From Lutibacter flavus (GTDB taxonomy: Bacteria > Bacteroidota > Bacteroidia > Flavobacteriales > Flavobacteriaceae): a stretch of DNA of 64,000 nucleotides. The stretch lies in assembly GCF_900188355.1 (NCBI RefSeq), contig NZ_FZNX01000002.1:434001-498000 (forward strand), in the 5' to 3' direction. Below, in pieces: positions 45,494 to 53,477 of the stretch. The notes below the pieces were generated by a model. The model was not told where the DNA came from, ran no database searches, and worked only from the letters and a program-made list of their open reading frames with translations. Each line of letters starts with the position of its first letter. The stretch's first letter is position 1. A program made the position numbers and the translations under genes.

Positions 45494-46150
45494 TTATATT
45501 TTTTTAACAAATAAATTTTTTGAAATCTGATGTGATATTGAATAGTTATTTTTATTATTTTCAATAACCATTGAATTGTCAAATTCCTCTTTTGATATCA
45601 CTTTTAAAGTACTCCCTAATTTAATGTTTTTTTTATCTAAAAACTTTAAAAATATTGAAGATGAATCCTTAACACCTATTACAGTGCATTCATCAAGGAT
45701 ATCAACAGAAGAAAGCATTAAGTTTTTATGATGTTCAATGTTGCCATCTTTATCAGGAATTGGATCTCCGTGCGGATCAAATGCTGGGTAATCTAAAAAC
45801 TCTTCTAGTTTATCAATTAATGAATCAGACTTAATATGTTCTAATTGCTCGGCTAAATCATGTACTTCATCCCAGGAGAAGTCAAGTTTGTTAACTAAAA
45901 AAGCTTCCCATAATCTATGTTTTCTAACAATTTTAACTGCTATTTTTTTTCCTTTTGAAGTAAGGCTAGTACCTTGATATTTTTTATAATTAACTAAGTT
46001 TTTTTCAGCTAATTTTTTAATCATATCTGTAACAGAAGAAGCTTTTGTTTTTAGTTTTTCGGCAATATTATTTGTGCTAACACTTTTTCCATTGTGTAGC
46101 TCAATACTATAAATTGCTTTTAAATAATTTTCTTCTGATTGAGAGTGCAT
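45494..46150 (-). CDS. DtxR/MntR-family metal-dependent transcriptional regulator
   Basis: 218 aa from the ATG at 46150 (the longer ORF starts with TTG at 46171). N-terminal winged helix SEENYLKAIYSIE...STNNIAEKLKTKASSVTDMIKKLAEKNLVNYKKYQG, dimerisation domain with metal ligands (HKLW-type KHRLWEAF, E, H in AEQLEHIKSD, FDPHGDPIP), and a C-terminal FeoA-like SH3 domain. It likely represses metal uptake genes when Mn2+ or Fe2+ is plentiful. It is co-transcribed with ZIP; the divergent promoter carries a perfect palindrome. Confidence 0.93.
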   Translation of the reverse strand: MHSQSEENYLKAIYSIELHNGKSVSTNNIAEKLKTKASSVTDMIKKLAEKNLVNYKKYQGTSLTSKGKKIAVKIVRKHRLWEAFLVNKLDFSWDEVHDLAEQLEHIKSDSLIDKLEEFLDYPAFDPHGDPIPDKDGNIEHHKNLMLSSVDILDECTVIGVKDSSSIFLKFLDKKNIKLGSTLKVISKEEFDNSMVIENNKNNYSISHQISKNLFVKKI

Positions 46151-46184
46151 TATTCGCTTTATTTTAGACAAATATAATCAAATA

Positions 46185-46200
46185 TTTAGACTTGTCTAAA
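46185..46200. promoter_or_regulatory. 16-bp palindrome between DtxR-type regulator and OM transporter gene
   Basis: TTTAGACTTGTCTAAA is a perfect inverted repeat, the general shape of DtxR/MntR boxes. A lone half site TTTAGAC is at 46163-46169. Perfect -7 elements lie on both sides: minus strand TATATTTG (46171-46178) toward the regulator and plus strand TAGATTTG (46210-46217) toward the 46232 gene. Auto- and cross-regulation by the adjacent regulator is the natural reading. Confidence 0.75.
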
Positions 46201-46231
46201 AAATATTTATAGATTTGCATAAAAATTTAAA

Positions 46232-47002
46232 ATGATACAAAACAAAACAATAATTTTTATTCTGATTTTTTTTACTTCAATAGTTACGTTTTCTCAAGAA
46301 ATAATTACAGATAGACCGGACCAAACCGAATCAACAGTCACTGTTGGGAAACAAAATTTTCAAATAGAAAGTGGAATTATATTTCAAAATACAAACGATA
46401 ATTCAGTTAACAGTTTTTTTGGACCTTCAACCCTTTTGAGGTATGGAATTTCAGACGGAGTTGAACTTCGTTTCGTTTCTCAATATGAATCAACAGAAAT
46501 TGGGTTAAATGGAGCTAATATTGATTATTCCGGGTTTAATGATTTAGAATTAGGGGTTAAAATTCAGGTTTTAAAAAAAGAGAACTCAAATACCGAAATT
46601 GCATTTTTATCACATATAATTATACCAACAGGTAAAGAAAATTTAACAACAAACAATTTAGGGGTTGTAAATAAATTAGCTGTATCTCATGTATTAATTA
46701 AAAATGTTAGTGTTGGTTACAATATTGGTTATGATAATATTGAAAGGAAAAGTTCAATAACATACTCTGTGGCTTTGGGAATAAGACTTTCAAATACTGT
46801 TGGTTTTTATATTGAACCTTATGGAGCTTGGGGAGAATCAAATACTTTTGAAAGCAATCTAGATACAGGTTTCACATATTTAGTGAATAATAATTTTCAA
46901 TTAGATGTTTCTTATGGGGTTGGTTTAAATAACGATATGAAGTATTTATCGGCAGGATTTAGCTGGATAATTCCAAAATTTTTAGCCCAAAATAAACTCT
47001 AA
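46232..47002 (+). CDS. Outer-membrane transporter-like protein (phenol MetA-type barrel)
   Basis: 256 aa. Signal peptide 1-21 (ending TFSQ) then the signature ITDRPDQTES, seen in the Phenol_MetA_deg/'transporter' beta-barrel family, and amphipathic strands to the C-terminus. It lies divergent from, and shares an operator with, the DtxR-type regulator, so metal-dependent expression and a metal-related role in the outer membrane are inferred. Confidence 0.85.
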   Translation: MIQNKTIIFILIFFTSIVTFSQEIITDRPDQTESTVTVGKQNFQIESGIIFQNTNDNSVNSFFGPSTLLRYGISDGVELRFVSQYESTEIGLNGANIDYSGFNDLELGVKIQVLKKENSNTEIAFLSHIIIPTGKENLTTNNLGVVNKLAVSHVLIKNVSVGYNIGYDNIERKSSITYSVALGIRLSNTVGFYIEPYGAWGESNTFESNLDTGFTYLVNNNFQLDVSYGVGLNNDMKYLSAGFSWIIPKFLAQNKL

Positions 47003-47033
47003 AACTGTATTTTTGATATTAAATAAATATCTA

Positions 47034-47957
47034 ATGAATATTGTAATTTATGGAACGGGTGGTGTTGGTGGTTATTTTGGAACTCGTTTAGTTCAGGCAG
47101 GAAACAACGTTACTTTTATTGCCCGTGGAAGGCATTTGGAAGCAATTCAAAAAAATGGTGTACAACTTAAAAGCATTAAAGGAGATTATTTGGTAAAACC
47201 AGCAAATGCAACTGCTAGTATTTCTGAAGTTAAAGACATTGATTTAATATTAATTTGTGTAAAAACTTGGCAATTGGCTGAAGTTGCTAAACAAATAAAG
47301 CCTGTTTTGAATGACAATACAATGGTAATTTCATTATTGAACGGAGCTGATAATGCAGCTATTTTATGTAATATTATTGATGCAAAACATGTGTTAGGAG
47401 GTTTATGCAAAGTAATTAGCAAAGTTGAAGATTTCGGTATTATTAACCATATTTCTTATGAGCCAACAATTATTTTTGGAGAGTTAAATAATGAGAAAAC
47501 AAAGAGAGCTCATTTATTAGAAAGAACATTTTTAAATGCTGGTATAAAAACTGAACTAGCTGAAGATATTCAAGTTGCTATTTGGACTAAGTTTTTATTT
47601 ATTTCAACTATTAGTGCAATTGGCGCTTTAACTAGAGCTACTTTAGGAGAAATGATTATAATTCCTGAAATAAAAAAAATGATGCGCAAAACTGCTGAAG
47701 AAATTGCAATAATTGCCAAAGCTAAAGGAGTTAATTTACCTGAGGATACTATTGATAATCAGTTTAAAATAATTGAGAGTCAACCTTATGATGCAACTTC
47801 TTCTTTACAAAGAGATGTTTTGGATGGTAAACCTTCAGAGTTAGAAGCTCAAAATGGAGCTATTGTAAAAATGGGTATCGAATTGGAAATTCCAACTCCA
47901 GTAAATGACTTTATTTATTATTCTTTATTACCACAAGAAAAAAGAGCGCGAAAATAA
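47034..47957 (+). CDS. panE: 2-dehydropantoate 2-reductase family protein
   Basis: 307 aa from the ATG at 47034 (a TTG at 47013 is a longer but poorer start). NAD(P)-binding GTGGVGGYFG (about 6-15), ApbA_C domain with catalytic Lys in AIWTKFLFISTISAIGAL, and SSLQRDVLDGKPSELEAQNG typical of ketopantoate reductases (NADPH-dependent, pantothenate synthesis). No other pantothenate gene is nearby, so paralogous ketoacid-reductase function cannot be excluded. Confidence 0.85.
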   Translation: MNIVIYGTGGVGGYFGTRLVQAGNNVTFIARGRHLEAIQKNGVQLKSIKGDYLVKPANATASISEVKDIDLILICVKTWQLAEVAKQIKPVLNDNTMVISLLNGADNAAILCNIIDAKHVLGGLCKVISKVEDFGIINHISYEPTIIFGELNNEKTKRAHLLERTFLNAGIKTELAEDIQVAIWTKFLFISTISAIGALTRATLGEMIIIPEIKKMMRKTAEEIAIIAKAKGVNLPEDTIDNQFKIIESQPYDATSSLQRDVLDGKPSELEAQNGAIVKMGIELEIPTPVNDFIYYSLLPQEKRARK

Positions 47958-47958
47958 T

Positions 47959-48873
47959 TTAGGTTAATTTTATTTTTGGCTTTTTGCTAATCATGAAAAC
48001 ACCCAAAATTACCATAAAGCAACTTAGTATTTTTATCAAATTAATATCTTGTGAATATTCTTCGTGTCCAAAGGCAAAAGCATAAATACTAACTATAATA
48101 AAACTCAAAACCGGCTGCAAATAAATATAGCTTCCATTAACAGATGGCGGCACATGACTTAATGCATAAATGTTAAATAAGTAAGTTAAAAAAGTAGTTC
48201 CAATAATTACAAAAGTTAATGCTAAATAAGTATTGGTTGTGAAAGTACTAAAATCTATTGTTGCTAAATCACTAATTCCAAAAGGAATTATAAAGATAAG
48301 CCCAAACAAAAACACCCAACTTATAACCGTAATAGCTTTGTATTTTTTCATTAAAGGTTTTACTAAAACCAAATACAAACCATAAGAGCAAGCATTTAAA
48401 AACACAAATAAATTACCTAAAAAAGAACTGGTTCCTTCTGAAGTTTTTCCATATAAGATTAGAAAAACAGCTCCAATACCTCCTAAAATTATACCTAAAT
48501 ATTTGTTAGTTGTTATTCTTTCTTTTAAAAGAAAAGCGCTTAAAATTAAAACAATTACCGGGGTTGTTGTCATAATTATTGAAGCATCAATAGGTGATGT
48601 TAAACTAAGTCCGTGGAAAAAGAGCAGCATATTTGTAGAAATTCCAAATAATCCGCAAAAAGCAAGAAGCTTAAAATCTTTCTTTTCTATCTTTTCTTTT
48701 ACAAATTGTTTTACTATCCAAAATAATAATCCAGCAGCAATTACTCTTAATAAAACCAATGCTGAAGGTTTAAAATAATTTGGCATTAATCCTTTAGCTA
48801 TTAAAAAATTAGCACCGTATATAATGTTTGCTCCAAGTAATGCTAAATGAGCTTTTATGTTCTTGTTTTTCAA
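47959..48873 (-). CDS. EamA/DMT family transporter
   Basis: 304 aa, ten transmembrane helices in two EamA halves (N-half signature LLGANIIYGANFLIAKG; second-half signature NACSYGLYLVLVKPLM). Inner-membrane drug/metabolite exporter of unknown substrate. Convergent with the reductase gene. Confidence 0.92.
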   Translation of the reverse strand: MKNKNIKAHLALLGANIIYGANFLIAKGLMPNYFKPSALVLLRVIAAGLLFWIVKQFVKEKIEKKDFKLLAFCGLFGISTNMLLFFHGLSLTSPIDASIIMTTTPVIVLILSAFLLKERITTNKYLGIILGGIGAVFLILYGKTSEGTSSFLGNLFVFLNACSYGLYLVLVKPLMKKYKAITVISWVFLFGLIFIIPFGISDLATIDFSTFTTNTYLALTFVIIGTTFLTYLFNIYALSHVPPSVNGSYIYLQPVLSFIIVSIYAFAFGHEEYSQDINLIKILSCFMVILGVFMISKKPKIKLT

Positions 48874-48994
48874 ACTGAAATGTAAAATAATTTTAAGCGA
48901 AATTAAACAATATTATGAAAGGAGATTAATTTGGGTTTAAACTTTCGCAATTTATCCTTTAACAAAAAATGCATTTGTAGTTGCTGTTTTAGCA

Positions 48995-49501
48995 ATGGGA
49001 TTAATGTTTACAAATGAAATTACAGCTCAAAAATTTACAAAATTAGATGCAAGTCCAATGGACGCGGCTTCTTACCCTTCAAGTTATAAAGAGGCTAACA
49101 AAATGGTTAAAATAATTTATAGCAGACCTCAATTAAAAGGTAGAACTGTTGCAGAATTAGCGCCAAATGATAAAGTTTGGAGAACAGGAGCAAATGAAGC
49201 AGCTGAAATTACATTTTATAAAGATGTTACTTTTGGAGGTGAAGCTGTAAAGGCCGGAACGTATACTTTATTTACAATTCCAGGTGATGGTGAATGGACT
49301 GTAATATTAAGTACAGCAAAAAATGTTTGGGGATCTTATTTCTATAAAAAAAGTGAAGATGTTGTAAGAGTTAAAGGAACAGTTTCTAAAAGCGAGGATT
49401 CTATTGAAGCTTTTTCAATTGCTTTTGATGGAACTGATAGTGATGTAAATATGTATCTTGGATTTGGAAATACAGTGGTTACTGTTCCGATAAAAGGATA
49501 G
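48995..49501 (+). CDS. DUF2911 domain-containing protein, start codon uncertain
   Basis: 168 aa from the first in-frame ATG. The DUF2911 body is complete (DASPMDAASYPSSY, IIYSRPQLKGRTVAELAPNDKVWRTGANEAAEITF, AGTYTLFTIPG). Upstream in the same frame the DNA encodes KNAFVVAVLAMG-LMFTNEITAQ, a normal signal peptide, but no ATG, GTG or TTG precedes it before a TAA at 48938; only ATT at 48950 is open. From the ATG at 48995 the signal peptide would be too short to work. Either a non-canonical start is used or the start has been lost. Confidence 0.8.
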   Translation: MGLMFTNEITAQKFTKLDASPMDAASYPSSYKEANKMVKIIYSRPQLKGRTVAELAPNDKVWRTGANEAAEITFYKDVTFGGEAVKAGTYTLFTIPGDGEWTVILSTAKNVWGSYFYKKSEDVVRVKGTVSKSEDSIEAFSIAFDGTDSDVNMYLGFGNTVVTVPIKG

Positions 49502-49523
49502 CCCATCGAATAATAAAATAGTT

Positions 49524-49662
49524 AAAAGAGGCTGTTTAAAAAGTATTGAAAACCGTCATTCTGAATTTATTTCAGAATTTCATCATACTGATAATTAATC
49601 AATATTAGAACCTGAATCAAGTTTAGGTTGACGAAAATTTTACTTTTTAGACAGCCTCTTTT
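49524..49662. repeat. Palindromic intergenic repeat, long copy (family A)
   Basis: About 139 bp with terminal inverted repeats of roughly 30 bp (AAAAGAGGCTGTTTAAAAAG at the left; its near-complement CTTTTTAGACAGCCTCTTTT at the right, one mismatch in the first 20 positions). The interior includes GTCATTCTGAATTTATTTCAG. It shares both ends with the copy at 39256-39345. It lies 120 bp upstream of leuS. MITE-like, non-coding. Confidence 0.88.
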
Positions 49663-49749
49663 TTTATACAAATGTTACAAGAGTTTTATTATTATTTTAA
49701 GGTGTTTTATTATATAAGTTAAACGCTTTATTGTTTTCTATTTAAAATG

Positions 49750-49757
49750 TAACTTTG
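49750..49757 (+). promoter_or_regulatory. leuS promoter -7 element
   Basis: TAACTTTG matches TAnnTTTG, 25 bp before the leuS ATG. Confidence 0.6.
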
Positions 49758-49782
49758 CGCTTTCAAAATTTGAATAGAAAGA

Positions 49783-52700
49783 ATGGAATACAATTTTAGA
49801 GAGATAGAAGCCAAATGGCAAAAGTATTGGGCAGAAAACCAAACATTTAAAGCTGAAAATAAATCTAGCAAACCAAAGTTTTTTGTACTTGATATGTTTC
49901 CTTATCCATCAGGTGCAGGTTTGCATGTTGGGCATCCGCTTGGTTACATAGCATCAGATATTTATGCTCGTTATAAACGTCATAAAGGTTTTAATGTAAT
50001 GCATCCTCAAGGTTATGATTCTTTTGGGTTGCCTGCCGAACAATATGCTATTCAAACAGGACAACATCCGGCAGTTACCACTGAAGCCAATATTAAAACA
50101 TATAGAAAACAATTAGATCAAATTGGTTTTTCATTCGATTGGTCTCGTGAAGTAAGAACTTCTGATCCAAATTATTACAAATGGACCCAATGGATTTTTA
50201 TTCAATTATTCAATTCTTGGTACAATAAAATAAGTGATAAAGCGGAAGATATTGAAACTTTAATTGCTATTTTTTCTTCGGAAGGAAATGCTGCGGTAAA
50301 AGCTGCTTGTGATGAAGATATTGAAATATTCACTGCTAAAGATTGGAAAGGTTTTTCAGAAGAACAACAACAAAATATATTATTAAAATACCGATTAACA
50401 TTTTTATCTGAAACAGAAGTGAACTGGTGCCCTGCTTTGGGAACTGTGTTAGCAAATGATGAAATTGTAAATGGTGTTTCAGAGCGTGGTGGACATACTG
50501 TAGTTCGTAAAAAAATGATGCAATGGAGTATGAGAATTACTGCCTATGCTCAACGATTATTAGATGGTTTAGCTAAAATTGACTGGCCACAACCTTTAAA
50601 AGATTCCCAAACATATTGGATTGGTCGTTCGGAAGGAGCAATGGTAACATTTAAGGTGTTATCAACTTCAACAAATTCTGATATAAGAGATATGAAATTG
50701 TCTTTTAAAGAGTTTGAAAAATTAAAAGAAAACAGATCGAACCCTTCTAAAGTAGAGGGATTATTATGGGATAGATTAAAAAAGAAAAAAGGATCTTCAA
50801 AATTTAGAGCTAAATATATGGTTGGTTCTTTTCTTGTAGATTTTGTTTGTTTTACAAAAAATACAATTGTCGAATTTTCAGGAAAAGAAGACGAAAAAGA
50901 AAGAAGCAAATTTTTTGAAAGCGAAGGTTTTAGCGTTGTTAGAATTTCTCCAGAAGATATTTTAGAAAATATAGATGCGGTTGTTTCAAAAATTGATTCG
51001 GCATTGCAATTTCCTGTAATTTCTAAGGTAAATGAGAATAAAAGCGGAAATGAAATTCCAGTTGAAAAAGATTCAGGAATGGAAATTTCTGTTTTTACAA
51101 CGCGTCCTGATACTATTTTTGGTGTTAGTTTTATGACCTTGGCTCCAGAGCACGAATTGGTTTCAAAGATTACAACTGCCGAGCAAAAAAAGGATGTTGA
51201 GGCTTATGTAAAAGCTACTGCAAAACGTAGTGAGTTAGAGCGTATGGCTGATGTAAAAACCATTTCAGGTGTATTTACTGGAGCGTATGCAAAGCATCCA
51301 TTTTCAGGTGAAAAAGTACAGATTTGGATTGGAGATTATGTGTTGGCGGGATACGGAACTGGGGCTGTAATGGCGGTTCCTTGTGGCGATGAACGTGATT
51401 ATGCATTTGCAAAACATTTCGGATTAGATATTCCTAATATTTTTGAAGGAGTAGATATTTCTGAAGAAGCTTGTTCAGATAAAGAAGGAGTGAAAATTGC
51501 TAATTCAGATTTTTTAAATGGGTTGACCTATAAAAGGGCAATGAAAACCATTATTTACGAAATTGAAAAACGTGGTATTGGTTTTGGAAAAATAAATTAT
51601 CGTTTACGTGACGCTGTTTTTAGCCGTCAACGTTATTGGGGAGAACCTTTTCCAGTCTATTATAAAAATGGTTTGCCGCAAATGATTGACAAACAATATT
51701 TACCAATTGTATTGCCGGAAGTTGAAAAATATTTACCAACTGAAGATGGAAAACCACCTTTAGGAAACGCAGCAGTTTGGTCTTGGGATACTTCAAAAAA
51801 TAAAGTAGTTTCAAATGATTTAATTGATAATGTAACTATTTTTCCTTTAGAATTAAATACAATGCCAGGTTGGGCAGGAAGTTCTTCATATTTCAATAGA
51901 TATATGGATCCTGAAAATACTGAAGAATTTGTAAGCAAAGAAGCGGTTGAATATTGGCAAGATGTTGATTTATATATTGGAGGTAGCGAACACGCAACGG
52001 GACATTTATTATACTCTCGTTTTTGGCAAAAATTCTTGTTTGATAAAGGAATTGTACCAGTTGATGAATATGCTAAAAAGTTGATCAACCAAGGTATGAT
52101 TACTGGAACTTCAGCTTTTGTTTATAGAGTTGAAGGAGAAAATAAATTTGTTTCAAAAGGATTAATTGAAGGATTAAAAGTACAACCAATTCATTCGGAT
52201 GTATCATTTGTAAATGGTTCTGATGAGCTAGATGTCGAAGCCTTTAAAAATTGGCGTGAAGAATATAAAGATGCAGAATTTGTTTTAGAAGATGGTAAAT
52301 ACATATGCGGGCGTGAAGTTGAAAAAATGTCAAAATCTAAATACAATGTTGTAAACCCAGATACTATTTGTGAAAAATACGGAGCGGATAGTTTACGATT
52401 ATTCGAAATGTTTTTAGGTCCGTTAGAGCAATCAAAACCTTGGAAAACTTCAGGAATTTCAGGAGTTTATAGTTTCTTGAAAAAATTATGGAAATTATAT
52501 GTTGTAAATGGTGAGTTTTCAGTTTCTGATGAAGAACCAACAGCAGATGAGTTAAAAACTTTACATAAAACAATTAAAAAAGTAGAATACGATATTGCTA
52601 ATTTTTCTTTTAATACATCGGTTTCTAATTTTATGATTGCTGTAAATGAGTTAACCGCTTTAGAATGTAATAAACGTGCAATTTTAGAACCATTGGCTAT

Positions 52701-53004
52701 TATAATTGAGCCTTATGCGCCACACATTGCTGAAGAATTATGGAATAAATTAGGACATAAAACTTCAGTTTCAACAGAGGAATTTCCGATATTTGAGCCT
52801 AAATATTTGGTTGAAAGTAGTAAAGAATATCCAGTTTCTTTCAACGGAAAAATGCGTTTTAAAATAGAACTATCTTTAGATTTGGGAGTAAAGGAAATTG
52901 AAGAGATTGTTATGGCACATGAAAAAACACAAGCGCAATTACAAGGACGTACTCCTAAAAAAGTGATTATAGTTCCTGGTAAAATAATTAACATTGTTGG
53001 GTAA
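49783..53004 (+). CDS. leuS: Leucine--tRNA ligase with inserted DUF559 nuclease-like domain
   Basis: 1073 aa against about 930-950 in related bacteria. Class I synthetase: HVGH (48-51), KMSKS (848-852), CP1 editing domain with TTRPDT (439-444) and GTGAVMAVP, DERDYAF. Between F290 and I435, at the root of CP1 just after GRSEGAMVTF, about 140 residues are inserted. Residues about 311-408 read as a DUF559 domain: EGLLWDRLKK, KFRAKYMVGSFLVDFVC with D353, TIVEFSG with E364, then FFESEGFSVVRISPEDILENID. The usual DUF559 'DG..H' after the Glu is SGKED, so catalysis may be lost. Aminoacylation and editing motifs are intact. Confidence 0.95.
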   Translation: MEYNFREIEAKWQKYWAENQTFKAENKSSKPKFFVLDMFPYPSGAGLHVGHPLGYIASDIYARYKRHKGFNVMHPQGYDSFGLPAEQYAIQTGQHPAVTTEANIKTYRKQLDQIGFSFDWSREVRTSDPNYYKWTQWIFIQLFNSWYNKISDKAEDIETLIAIFSSEGNAAVKAACDEDIEIFTAKDWKGFSEEQQQNILLKYRLTFLSETEVNWCPALGTVLANDEIVNGVSERGGHTVVRKKMMQWSMRITAYAQRLLDGLAKIDWPQPLKDSQTYWIGRSEGAMVTFKVLSTSTNSDIRDMKLSFKEFEKLKENRSNPSKVEGLLWDRLKKKKGSSKFRAKYMVGSFLVDFVCFTKNTIVEFSGKEDEKERSKFFESEGFSVVRISPEDILENIDAVVSKIDSALQFPVISKVNENKSGNEIPVEKDSGMEISVFTTRPDTIFGVSFMTLAPEHELVSKITTAEQKKDVEAYVKATAKRSELERMADVKTISGVFTGAYAKHPFSGEKVQIWIGDYVLAGYGTGAVMAVPCGDERDYAFAKHFGLDIPNIFEGVDISEEACSDKEGVKIANSDFLNGLTYKRAMKTIIYEIEKRGIGFGKINYRLRDAVFSRQRYWGEPFPVYYKNGLPQMIDKQYLPIVLPEVEKYLPTEDGKPPLGNAAVWSWDTSKNKVVSNDLIDNVTIFPLELNTMPGWAGSSSYFNRYMDPENTEEFVSKEAVEYWQDVDLYIGGSEHATGHLLYSRFWQKFLFDKGIVPVDEYAKKLINQGMITGTSAFVYRVEGENKFVSKGLIEGLKVQPIHSDVSFVNGSDELDVEAFKNWREEYKDAEFVLEDGKYICGREVEKMSKSKYNVVNPDTICEKYGADSLRLFEMFLGPLEQSKPWKTSGISGVYSFLKKLWKLYVVNGEFSVSDEEPTADELKTLHKTIKKVEYDIANFSFNTSVSNFMIAVNELTALECNKRAILEPLAIIIEPYAPHIAEELWNKLGHKTSVSTEEFPIFEPKYLVESSKEYPVSFNGKMRFKIELSLDLGVKEIEEIVMAHEKTQAQLQGRTPKKVIIVPGKIINIVG

Positions 53005-53051
53005 AATAATTTATTGAAGGCTAGACATACTTAACTTTAAAATATCATATT

Positions 53052-53131
53052 TGTCATTTTGAGCGGAGCGAAAAATCTCTTCAAATTAATGAGGATTATT
53101 CAAAAGATTCTTCATTTCATTCAGAATGACA
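53052..53131. repeat. Palindromic intergenic repeat (family B)
   Basis: Ends TGTCATTTTGA (53052-53062) and TCAGAATGACA (53121-53131) are inverted with one mismatch; inside is GAGCGGAGCGAAAAATCTC. Such 'GTCATTT-GAGC-GAGC' repeats are common between flavobacterial genes. It differs in sequence from family A and lies 48 bp after leuS. Confidence 0.82.
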
Positions 53132-53153
53132 TTTTTTAATTAAATTAATAAAA

Positions 53154-53411
53154 ATGATAGATTCTTACGAAATTGTAGGCCTAATAGCCGCCATTTTAAC
53201 AACGTCTGCATTTGTGCCTCAAGTAGTTAAAGTTTGGAGATCGAAATCTACCGAAAGTTTATCATTAACAATGTATCTTGCTTTTTTTATTGGAATTGTA
53301 TTATGGCTAGTTTATGGAATTCATTTAAATAGTTTGGCAATGATACTTTCGAACATCGTTACTGGTGTTTTGGCTTTAATTCTTATTATTCTTAAACTTC
53401 GATACAAATAA
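53154..53411 (+). CDS. SemiSWEET family sugar transporter
   Basis: 85 aa, three transmembrane helices with the PQ-loop AFVPQVVKVWRSKSTESLS (about 20-38). SemiSWEETs dimerise to form a small sugar uniporter in the inner membrane. Substrate unknown; the cytosolic-face PQ motif is intact. Confidence 0.95.
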   Translation: MIDSYEIVGLIAAILTTSAFVPQVVKVWRSKSTESLSLTMYLAFFIGIVLWLVYGIHLNSLAMILSNIVTGVLALILIILKLRYK

Positions 53412-53477
53412 ATTTCTTGGTACATTTGTTGTGAGGTAGGCTATAAATTAATCTGTATATTTACGTTTAGTATAACC

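Noticed and set aside
50134-50430. Apparent extra segment in LeuRS around residues 146-205
   Set aside because: This Asp/Glu-rich stretch before the SETEVNWCPALGTVLANDE motif is usual in Bacteroidota LeuRS, unlike the later DUF559 insert.
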